Made by a program: the position numbers and the translations under genes
Notes under the pieces: generated by a model
Seen by the model: the letters and a program-made list of their open reading frames with translations, nothing else
What the model was told of the DNA's origin: nothing
The model's database searches: none
In this document: positions 1 to 5,124 of the stretch, piece by piece
Position numbering within the stretch: position 1 is the first letter of the stretch
Layout: each line of letters starts with the position of its first letter
Origin: Candidatus Gastranaerophilales bacterium
GTDB lineage: Bacteria; Cyanobacteriota; Vampirovibrionia; Gastranaerophilales; Gastranaerophilaceae
Length of the DNA: 5,124 bases
Direction: 5' to 3'
NCBI GenBank assembly: GCA_947630355.1
Contig: CANRHJ010000133.1
Coordinates: forward strand, 1-5,124

Positions 1-1
1 C

Positions 2-130
2 TGGAAGTCCGGAGTACACTTGGCTGTATTGATGGCGATCTACAACCACTCATCCCTGCAGATTACGAAAAGATATCTCGGAATCGAGCAGGATGATAAA
101 GATGAAGTAATGAAGCAATTGAAACTATAA
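2..130 (+). CDS. Tyrosine-type site-specific recombinase, C-terminal end (5' partial)
   Basis: Only the last 42 residues are in the window; the gene starts upstream. The visible tail reads ...LMAIYNHSSLQITKRYLGI... and ends EVMKQLKL at a TAA stop. This fits the end of the tyrosine recombinase (phage integrase) catalytic domain. The His of NHSS (bases 47-49) matches the His/Trp position of the active site. The Tyr of RYLGI (bases 74-76) is nine residues later, the usual spacing to the nucleophile that attacks DNA. The upstream Arg and HxxR residues are outside the window, so an intact active site cannot be confirmed. From memory, the tail resembles short (about 180 residue) catalytic-domain-only recombinases of Clostridia, which also end in Y-I/L-G-I plus a short acidic helix. 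It cuts and rejoins DNA at short inverted sites. GC is about 43%, higher than in the genes downstream. The stop codon lies 16 bases before a perfect palindrome, a possible target site. Confidence 0.85.
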   Translation, partial: WKSGVHLAVLMAIYNHSSLQITKRYLGIEQDDKDEVMKQLKL

Positions 131-140
131 ATTTTTTTGG

Positions 141-146
141 AGGAGG
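141..146 (+). promoter_or_regulatory. Orphan Shine-Dalgarno-like AGGAGG box
   Basis: AGGAGG is a near-perfect ribosome-binding core, but no ATG, GTG or TTG stands 5-12 bases after it. The next gene starts 55 bases later and has its own weaker site. The box directly abuts the left arm of the 147-175 palindrome. Bases 138-143 can also pair with 178-183 (one G-U pair), which would bury the box in a longer RNA stem. It may be a relic of a gene start displaced by rearrangement, part of an RNA switch, or chance. Confidence 0.35.
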
Positions 147-175
147 ATTTAACAATTCGCGCCGAATTGTTAAAT
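147..175. repeat. Perfect 29-base inverted repeat in the operon leader (possible recombination site)
   Basis: Bases 147-159 are the exact reverse complement of 163-175, leaving a 3-base centre CGC. The dyad can also be read as two 11-base arms, ATTTAACAATT and AATTGTTAAAT, around a 7-base centre CGCGCCG. Such an arm and spacer arrangement is typical of tyrosine recombinase core sites, which usually have arms of about 11-13 bases and spacers of about 6-8. It starts 16 bases after the recombinase stop and ends 26 bases before the first glycosyltransferase. It is unlikely to be an intrinsic terminator: the outer stem is AT-rich and no T run follows on either strand. A protein operator or a leader RNA hairpin is also possible. 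I found no second copy in the window. The repeat itself is certain; its role is inference. Confidence 0.9.
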
Positions 176-192
176 TGCTTCCATAGAAAGAA

Positions 193-199
193 GAAGTGA
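193..199 (+). promoter_or_regulatory. Ribosome-binding site GAAGTGA deciding the first glycosyltransferase start
   Basis: GAAGTGA resembles the 3' part of the full Shine-Dalgarno sequence GGAGGTGA and sits just before ATG 202. It contains an in-frame GTG at 196 that could be mistaken for a start. The same arrangement recurs before the third gene. ATG 202 is preferred because the protein then begins MEVSVIIPVYN, the normal beginning of a family 2 transferase. Confidence 0.6.
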
Positions 200-201
200 A
201 A

Positions 202-1218
202 ATGGAAGTTTCTGTGATTATACCTGTTTATAATGCCGAAAAATATTTGAATAAATGCTTTGATTCCTTGGAGAGTCAAACGTTTAAAGATTTTGAAGTA
301 TTAGTAGTTAATGATGGAAGTAATGATTCTAGTCAAGCTATTATAGATAAATATGTTCAGAATTCACAACTGAATATCAGATCATATGTCAAAGAAAACG
401 GTGGGCAGTCAAGCGCTAGAAATTACGTTTTAAATGATATACAGGGCAAGTATGTGACTTTTTTAGACAGTGATGATTACCTAGACTCAGAATATTTAAA
501 AATACTGGTATCTGCAGCGGAGAAAAATGGTAGTGATATGGTATGCAGTGGCCAAAAAAAGGTTGATGGGCAAGGAAACGTCATTTGTGAGATAAAATAC
601 GAACCCGATATTCATAATAATTGTGTTAAGAGACGCTTAAACTTTGCGGGGAAATTATATAGGACTGCATATCTAAAGAAACATTTTAATGGGTTCGCAG
701 AAGGTAAAATTTATGAAGATAATCCTTTTAATCTCCGAATGATGTTTTTAAGTGATAAAGTTATCTTTTTAAGGTATATGGGATATTATCAAACTGTACA
801 CGAAGGAAGTACAACGGCGACAAAGATTCAAGAAAGCAAGCTCCCTTTATCCGAAATAGAAACAACGATTAAATATATAAATAAGACGATGGAAAAGGGA
901 CCCAACTATCCGATCTATGAGTTTACTGTGCTAAGCTTTTTGACCTACTTTATATTTGAAGCTAATCGTCGCCATCATTACATGAAAATGTCTGCTGATA
1001 TACGTAAAAGTGATTTAAATGTTGTTATGCATGTATGTAAATTTAGTAGAGATTTGGTAAACACATATTTCCCTAATTACTACAAAAATAAGTATGTAAA
1101 TTTATTGACTCCCAAAGAAATAGAACTTAAGCAGCGACTTGGCACATGGCTTTTTGTCGCCTTGTGCCGTATAAACAAATTGGAACTTTTCGCTAAATTA
1201 TATTATCAATTTATGTGA
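202..1218 (+). CDS. Family 2 (GT-A fold) glycosyltransferase
   Basis: This 338-residue protein probably transfers a sugar from a nucleotide donor to a lipid-linked glycan at the inner face of the membrane. The N-terminal domain (about residues 1-105) has the family 2 hallmarks: VSVIIPVYN at 3-11, VVNDGSNDSS at 35-44 with nucleotide-binding Asp38, GGQSSARN at 67-74, and the metal-binding DSDD at 89-92. YEDNPF at 171-176 supplies the ED pair where the catalytic base normally lies. The C-terminal part is less conserved. It ends in an aromatic, basic helix-like stretch (about 315-338) that could touch the membrane. Length is normal for capsule transferases of this class. ATG 202 is chosen over in-frame GTG 196 because that GTG is part of the ribosome-binding site. 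The gene is the first of a co-directional set; the next begins 25 bases after its stop. Donor and linkage cannot be read from sequence. Family assignment is firm, role in polysaccharide assembly likely. Confidence 0.93.
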   Translation: MEVSVIIPVYNAEKYLNKCFDSLESQTFKDFEVLVVNDGSNDSSQAIIDKYVQNSQLNIRSYVKENGGQSSARNYVLNDIQGKYVTFLDSDDYLDSEYLKILVSAAEKNGSDMVCSGQKKVDGQGNVICEIKYEPDIHNNCVKRRLNFAGKLYRTAYLKKHFNGFAEGKIYEDNPFNLRMMFLSDKVIFLRYMGYYQTVHEGSTTATKIQESKLPLSEIETTIKYINKTMEKGPNYPIYEFTVLSFLTYFIFEANRRHHYMKMSADIRKSDLNVVMHVCKFSRDLVNTYFPNYYKNKYVNLLTPKEIELKQRLGTWLFVALCRINKLELFAKLYYQFM

Positions 1219-1229
1219 TTGGGAATGGT

Positions 1230-1235
1230 GAGGGT
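1230..1235 (+). promoter_or_regulatory. Ribosome-binding site of the second glycosyltransferase
   Basis: GAGGGT lies 8 bases before ATG 1244 in the 25-base gap after the first gene. It supports that start, which gives MKVLIISGHEF, a normal beginning for a GT-B Rossmann fold. Confidence 0.55.
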
Positions 1236-1243
1236 AATAAATT

Positions 1244-2383
1244 ATGAAAGTTCTGATTATTTCTGGCCATGAATTTATTAATAAACAAGATAACGGGGGA
1301 ACACAATGTAGCTATAGAAACTATACTTTTTTGAAAGATATTGTTGGCGAAGAAAATCTATACCTCATTGAGTTCAGTAATTCTGAAACGACTTTCAAAA
1401 ATACTTATAAGATTTCAACTTATCATGGACTGTTGGGCATGATTGCTAATTCTATAACATTAAGGACTAAATATTCTATTTGGCAAGAAAAAGCATTATT
1501 AAATGTGATTGTAAAGATATCACCTGATGTGATTTTTTTTGATTCTTCAATAACGGGGAGGATATCTTTAAAAATCAAAAAAGTCATGCCTCAAGCAAAA
1601 ATCATATGCTTTCTTCACAATGTAGAACATGATTATTTAATAAATTGCATTCAGCATAAAGGCCCTTTTTACATTCTCCCGTTTTGGGCGTATTCATATA
1701 ATGAAAAATGTATTATGAAGAATGCCGACAAAGTTATATGCCTTAATAAAAGAGATTCTGATAGGGTAAAAGCTCTGTACCATAGAACGGTTGATGGAGT
1801 TTTACCAATCAGTTTTAATGATAAATTCAATGAAAATTATTTTAATAAAAAAGCAACGGCCAAGCAGCTTCTGTTTGTTGGATCATATTTTCAGCCAAAT
1901 GTAGAGGGTATTTTATGGTTTATAGAAAACGTCATGAAACAGTTACCAGACTTCACCCTTACAATTATTGGGAAAGGAATGGAAGTTCTCCAAAAGCGTG
2001 TAAAAGATACTAACGTAAAAGTTATAGGTACTGTAGATGACTTGACAGAATATTATATAAATGCATCTGCAGTTGTAATTCCTATTTTATATGGAAATGG
2101 AATGAAAGTAAAAACTGCAGAAGCCATGATGTTTGGCAAAAACATTTTTGCAACATCCGAAGCATTAGAGGGCTACGATGTGGATACCATTTCGGGAATA
2201 TATCGTTGCGATTCAAGTGAAGAATTTATTAAAAAAATAAGAATATTTGATGAGGACAAAACAATCACGGGCTTTAATAAAAGTGTTAGGGAATATTTTT
2301 TAAAGAATCACGAAGATAGCGCCATAAAAAACCAATTAAAAGATATTATACAAAATTTAGGAAGTGAAATACATGAGCAATGA
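1244..2383 (+). CDS. GT-B fold glycosyltransferase, family 4-like
   Basis: This 379-residue protein has the two-Rossmann-domain layout of family 4 (GT1/RfaB-like) transferases. The N-terminal acceptor domain starts MKVLIISGHEF, followed by a Gly-rich turn NGGT at 17-20. It carries HNVEHDY at 125-131, matching the HN.E motif common in capsule enzymes of this type. The C-terminal donor domain opens with LLFVGSYFQPNVEG (FVG at 211-213) and continues through a beta-alpha segment with TIIGKG. It reaches GNGMKVKTAEAM around 284-295, the nucleotide-sugar binding region. Glu293 matches the second Glu of the EX7E motif, while Asn285 stands at the first Glu position. Such replacement occurs in related branches and need not mean loss of activity. 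No signal peptide or membrane helix is seen, so the enzyme is cytoplasmic or peripheral. Its last 11 bases overlap the next gene, suggesting coupled translation. Sugar specificity is unknown. A T8 tract at 1533-1540 lies inside the coding region. Confidence 0.92.
   Translation: MKVLIISGHEFINKQDNGGTQCSYRNYTFLKDIVGEENLYLIEFSNSETTFKNTYKISTYHGLLGMIANSITLRTKYSIWQEKALLNVIVKISPDVIFFDSSITGRISLKIKKVMPQAKIICFLHNVEHDYLINCIQHKGPFYILPFWAYSYNEKCIMKNADKVICLNKRDSDRVKALYHRTVDGVLPISFNDKFNENYFNKKATAKQLLFVGSYFQPNVEGILWFIENVMKQLPDFTLTIIGKGMEVLQKRVKDTNVKVIGTVDDLTEYYINASAVVIPILYGNGMKVKTAEAMMFGKNIFATSEALEGYDVDTISGIYRCDSSEEFIKKIRIFDEDKTITGFNKSVREYFLKNHEDSAIKNQLKDIIQNLGSEIHEQ
2359..2366 (+). promoter_or_regulatory. 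Ribosome-binding site AGGAAGTG inside the end of the preceding gene
   Basis: AGGAAGTG precedes ATG 2373 by 6 bases and lies within the last codons of the second transferase. Its GTG at 2364 is in frame with the third gene but is better read as part of the ribosome-binding site, as at 196. Confidence 0.6.
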
Positions 2384-3335
2384 TAAAGTTGTCGTTATTA
2401 CAGTAACATATAATACTTTTAAAACATTGCAGCTTACGATTCATGCATTACTTGAACAAACAATAAGCCCATATAAAATTATTATTGTAGATAATAATAG
2501 TACTGAAGCAATCAAAAAAGAAATAGCACAATTCATTGAAAACAAAACTGATATAGATGTCTTATGGCTAAGGGAAAATAGTGGAGGTGCCGGTGGTTTT
2601 TATCAAGGAATGAAATATGCCCAAAAAGAATATCATCCAGATTGGTATTGGTTAATGGATGATGATGCATATCCAGAACAAGATTGTTTGGAACGGTTAC
2701 TGGCATATAAAGATTATTCTAACAATATTGGTTTTCTTGCACCGTTGATATATGGTGTTGATTGGAAAGAATATCAATTTTACCATCATAAAAGAATTAA
2801 TAAAGTGTTTTTCAATGCACATCGAGTAGTAAGTCAATTGGAAACAATGCCAGATGTTATTCATATAGATGCGAATGCATTTGTAGGACCTTTATTTGCT
2901 CAGAGAGCTGTTAATAAGTTGGGCGTTGTCGATGGAGAATTGTTTATATATGGGGATGATGTTGAATATACATATCGTGTTTCCAGAGAATTTGATGCAT
3001 GGTTAATTAAATCGGCGATAATAAATCACAAGGACATTCCACTTAAAGGAAAAGGACGTAGTTATCTAACATGGTGGAAAGATTATTATCTTATCCGAAA
3101 TTCGTTTCTTTTTGCCAACAAATATTGTGTGAATATATATAACAAATTTACGTCATATACTTATATTTTTTGGCGAATAATAAAATTATTTGGCGCAAAT
3201 ATAATAGATAAAGAAAACCGTGTGTTTTGGAAAGTCCGTTGGAATTTGATGAAACAAGCAATAGCAGATGGAATGCATAATAGAAAAGGCAAACAAATTG
3301 ATCCTGCTTGTTACATGAAGCAATTTGAAAGATAA
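2373..3335 (+). CDS. Family 2 glycosyltransferase, galactofuranosyl/rhamnosyltransferase-like
   Basis: This 320-residue GT-A protein opens VVVITVTYN at 6-14, then IIIVDNNS at 36-43, where Asp40 should contact the nucleotide. It has ENSGGAGGFYQGM at 68-80, DWYWLMDDDAYP at 90-101 with metal-binding Asp96-98, and GDDVEY at 194-199, holding the likely catalytic acidic residues. The GGAGGF...WLMDDD combination is characteristic of the GlfT1-like and rhamnosyltransferase-like branch of family 2, whose members add galactofuranose or rhamnose to lipid-linked glycans. The later WWKDYYLIRNS stretch also fits that branch. No UDP-galactopyranose mutase or dTDP-rhamnose gene lies in the window, so the donor stays open. 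No membrane helix is obvious, which suggests a cytoplasmic, membrane-peripheral enzyme. The start is ATG 2373, giving MSNDKVVVITVTYN; in-frame GTG 2364 is rejected. The gene overlaps the previous one by 11 bases and is followed after 46 bases by a membrane protein gene. Confidence 0.92.
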   Translation: MSNDKVVVITVTYNTFKTLQLTIHALLEQTISPYKIIIVDNNSTEAIKKEIAQFIENKTDIDVLWLRENSGGAGGFYQGMKYAQKEYHPDWYWLMDDDAYPEQDCLERLLAYKDYSNNIGFLAPLIYGVDWKEYQFYHHKRINKVFFNAHRVVSQLETMPDVIHIDANAFVGPLFAQRAVNKLGVVDGELFIYGDDVEYTYRVSREFDAWLIKSAIINHKDIPLKGKGRSYLTWWKDYYLIRNSFLFANKYCVNIYNKFTSYTYIFWRIIKLFGANIIDKENRVFWKVRWNLMKQAIADGMHNRKGKQIDPACYMKQFER

Positions 3336-3371
3336 AATAAATTGTATCTGTGTTGAATAATAGAGAATAAT

Positions 3372-3376
3372 GGTGA
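3372..3376 (+). promoter_or_regulatory. Ribosome-binding site GGTGA deciding the membrane protein start
   Basis: GGTGA lies 5 bases before ATG 3382 and matches the ribosome-binding style of the first and third genes. An upstream in-frame ATG at 3370 would add four residues (MVKS), but it has only a weak AGAG in front and overlaps this site. Confidence 0.5.
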
Positions 3377-3381
3377 AAAGC

Positions 3382-5124
3382 ATGAATATTAATTTCAAAA
3401 TAACCGACAAAAGAAGAGAAGTAATATATATTAGTGGCTTATCCTTTTTGATAATTTTTGTGGTACTATTTAATATCAACAAAATGAAGCTAATCCATAT
3501 CGTTGGTGACGAATTTGGATATTGGTCGGTGGCGGCATGGATAAACGGTTTGGATTGGTCTAATGTGTCTGGTATGAATTCGTATTATTCCTTTTTTTTG
3601 GGAATTTTATTATCTCCCCTCTATTTATTAACACACAATGCAATTACATTATATAGATTCTCAATATTTTTTAATGCCCTTTTTTTGGTCGCTGCTTTTA
3701 TTTTTTTGTATTGTACAGCAAAAATTTTATTTTCCAAGTATAATAAATATATACTGGGTTTGATTTGCCTGATAACCACATTATACTCTTCCAATATATT
3801 TAATTCACAAGTTACATTATCTGAAGTTTTATTATGGTTATGTTTTATTGCATCTTTTTATTTCCTTACTTGTTATTGTTCGAAACATTCAGTCATATAT
3901 ATTATCTTGTTTGCATCCAGCTTAGGTTTTATGTATTGGACGCACAATAGAAGTATAGCTGTTCTTATTGCGGCAATTATAACTATGGTAATTTATCTAG
4001 TTACACAAAAGAAAGATTTAAAGCAGATGCTTCTTTTCTTTTCAATGATTATTGTCTTTATATTATTGGGAGAAGTAATAAAAAATTATTTTCTATCTAC
4101 TTTATATAAGACTAGTTTAAGAACAGATATCAATGATTATGCGGGGAACATATCGTTGTTTTCTTCGTTACTAAGTTATCAAGGAATTAAAAATTTCATA
4201 AAAAGTTTAATTGAAAAAGTCTATTATCTTGATTTTGCGACCGTGTCTATGTTTTTCTGGGGAATTTGGTTTCTTTTAAAGGAAGTAATCCAAAATGTTC
4301 GCGAGAGAAAAATAGGATCTTTTTTATATGCCCATATATTTCTTATTTTATCAGTTGTATTTGTATTGGGAATAACATGTATCAGGACCTTGACTCCAAG
4401 CCGAGCCGATGAAGCGATTTATGGAAGATATAATGAATATATTCTAAGCATAATCATTTTATTGGGTTTTATTTCATTTTTCTATGAGAACAGAACAAAG
4501 AAATGGGATTTTATAAATGTCGGTACGCTTATATTATTAGGTATTGTAGCTAATTGCATCATAAGAAGAAGGGGAGTGTCCTCATTTTATGAAAACAATG
4601 CTATTGGATTGGCTGCTTTTGGAATTAGGGGAGATTCCTTTAGTTTCAATAGATTATTGATTTATGCAAGCATTATTATTCCTATATGTGTCATATTATT
4701 TACAATAATCAAATATTTGTGTAGGTATAATTCTAAGTGTATTTTAGGAATAACGCTTACCATAGGAATTATATGGTTGATTGTGGGCTTTAAAGTTACT
4801 GATCGAAAAATATATACTTACCAAGAGAACACGGAAGATCCTGCCTTGGCTGAATATATTATGAGTTTTGAAGAAGATTATCCTATATATTATGTTATTG
4901 GAGATGAAATTGATTGGGGGGTAATTTTCATAGACTATCTTCAGTTTTTACTCCCCGAGAAGCCTATTCAATTCATAAATTATTTAAATATTAGTGACAT
5001 ACAAGAAGACGCTTTCATATTAACGTACCCTAGTTTCCCTCATATTAATATTCTAGATGATAACTATCTATCAATATATAAGTGCAAAAATTTCGTTGTC
5101 TATACGCAATCTATATCTGATATA
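3382..5124 (+). CDS. Polytopic membrane protein, probable GT-C-type glycosyltransferase (3' partial)
   Basis: The frame stays open for 581 codons to the window edge. Manual translation shows about 12-14 hydrophobic helices, roughly at residues 14-32, 67-87, 93-113, 120-136, 146-164, 171-185, 190-207, 213-231, 285-301, 314-334, 352-369, 379-394, 424-446 and 454-470. A hydrophilic tail of about 110 residues follows. Shortly after the first helix comes VGDEFGYW (41-48). An acidic pair (Asp43-Glu44) in the first outer loop is the usual catalytic hallmark of GT-C enzymes such as ArnT and PMT, which take sugars from polyprenyl-phosphate carriers. GRYNEY at 348-353 precedes another helix. The role would be to add a sugar outside the membrane to the polysaccharide or another envelope polymer. 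I do not recognise a named family. A Wzy-type polymerase is an alternative but fits less well because of the early acidic pair. The tail looks nearly finished at base 5124. T8 and T7 tracts occur near the 5' end. Confidence 0.8.
   Translation, partial: MNINFKITDKRREVIYISGLSFLIIFVVLFNINKMKLIHIVGDEFGYWSVAAWINGLDWSNVSGMNSYYSFFLGILLSPLYLLTHNAITLYRFSIFFNALFLVAAFIFLYCTAKILFSKYNKYILGLICLITTLYSSNIFNSQVTLSEVLLWLCFIASFYFLTCYCSKHSVIYIILFASSLGFMYWTHNRSIAVLIAAIITMVIYLVTQKKDLKQMLLFFSMIIVFILLGEVIKNYFLSTLYKTSLRTDINDYAGNISLFSSLLSYQGIKNFIKSLIEKVYYLDFATVSMFFWGIWFLLKEVIQNVRERKIGSFLYAHIFLILSVVFVLGITCIRTLTPSRADEAIYGRYNEYILSIIILLGFISFFYENRTKKWDFINVGTLILLGIVANCIIRRRGVSSFYENNAIGLAAFGIRGDSFSFNRLLIYASIIIPICVILFTIIKYLCRYNSKCILGITLTIGIIWLIVGFKVTDRKIYTYQENTEDPALAEYIMSFEEDYPIYYVIGDEIDWGVIFIDYLQFLLPEKPIQFINYLNISDIQEDAFILTYPSFPHINILDDNYLSIYKCKNFVVYTQSISDI

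Larger units (their letters stand above)
202..5124 (+). other. Putative polysaccharide biosynthesis operon (continues past the window)
   Basis: Four co-directional genes have junctions of 25 bases, an 11-base overlap and 46 bases. No terminator-like hairpin with a T run appears between them, and each has its own ribosome-binding site. Three are soluble-type glycosyltransferases and one a GT-C-like membrane protein, a usual composition for capsule or exopolysaccharide clusters. No clear promoter is visible between the recombinase gene and the first transferase, so transcription may begin upstream of the window. Confidence 0.7.

Noticed and set aside
126..132. TATAAAT as a -10 promoter element for the operon
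   Set aside because: No -35-like hexamer lies 16-18 bases upstream (about 102-109 reads ATGAAGTA), and such -10 matches are common in AT-rich DNA.
147..175. Palindrome as a Rho-independent terminator for the recombinase gene
   Set aside because: The outer stem is AT-rich and no T run follows on the plus strand. The T7 lies upstream, and reading the minus strand gives A's after the stem rather than T's.
167..199. Ten-codon leader peptide starting at TTG 167 after AGGAGG
   Set aside because: The start would be 20 bases from the box, too far for normal initiation, and the codon lies inside the palindrome arm. Nothing supports translation.
40..279. 79-codon open frame on the minus strand
   Set aside because: It crosses the recombinase tail, the palindrome and the start of the first transferase. 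The product is low-complexity and Phe/Ser-rich with no recognisable domain; the plus-strand reading explains the region.
3336..3381. Promoter or terminator between the third transferase and the membrane protein
   Set aside because: The 46-base gap has no inverted repeat with a T run and no paired -35/-10 elements; it looks like a simple intra-operon gap.
3186..3482. 98-codon open frame on the minus strand
   Set aside because: It is antisense to the end of the third transferase and the start of the membrane protein. Its hydrophobic look comes from AT-rich DNA and it has no convincing start context.

Overview
The window looks like the start of a surface-polysaccharide (capsule or exopolysaccharide) gene cluster in a low-GC Gram-positive bacterium, most likely a gut clostridium of the Lachnospiraceae type. 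That placement is inference. It rests on strongly AT-biased codon use in the polysaccharide genes, Shine-Dalgarno sites of the GGAGGTGA type, and a tyrosine recombinase tail resembling short recombinases I know from Clostridia. No species marker is present.

Layout: bases 2-130 are the 3' end of a tyrosine recombinase gene that begins upstream of the window. A 71-base intergenic stretch (131-201) follows. It holds T7, an AGGAGG box with no start codon at usable distance, and a perfect 29-base inverted repeat (147-175). That repeat can be read as two 11-base arms around a 7-base centre, a geometry like tyrosine-recombinase crossover sites. Four genes then run on the + strand with short gaps or an overlap: a GT-A fold family 2 glycosyltransferase (202-1218), a GT-B fold family 4-like glycosyltransferase (1244-2383), a second family 2 glycosyltransferase of the galactofuranosyl/rhamnosyltransferase-like kind (2373-3335), and a polytopic membrane protein with GT-C features (3382 to the window end, still open). 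No terminator or convincing promoter separates them, so they are probably one transcript.

Working together (inference): the three soluble or peripheral transferases would add sugars in turn to a lipid-linked repeat unit on the cytoplasmic face. The GT-C-like membrane protein would act on the outer face using a polyprenyl-phosphate sugar. No flippase, Wzy polymerase, initiating sugar-phosphate transferase or sugar-nucleotide synthesis gene lies in the window, so sugars and linkages cannot be assigned. A hand count gives about 43% GC in the first 120 bases, against about 25% in a sample line of the second transferase (1441-1500). This fits a transferred polysaccharide cassette next to a recombinase gene of more typical composition.

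The most interesting point is the recombinase tail, the palindrome and the leader of the polysaccharide operon lying within 200 bases. This suggests, but does not prove, site-specific recombination or phase variation of the cluster.
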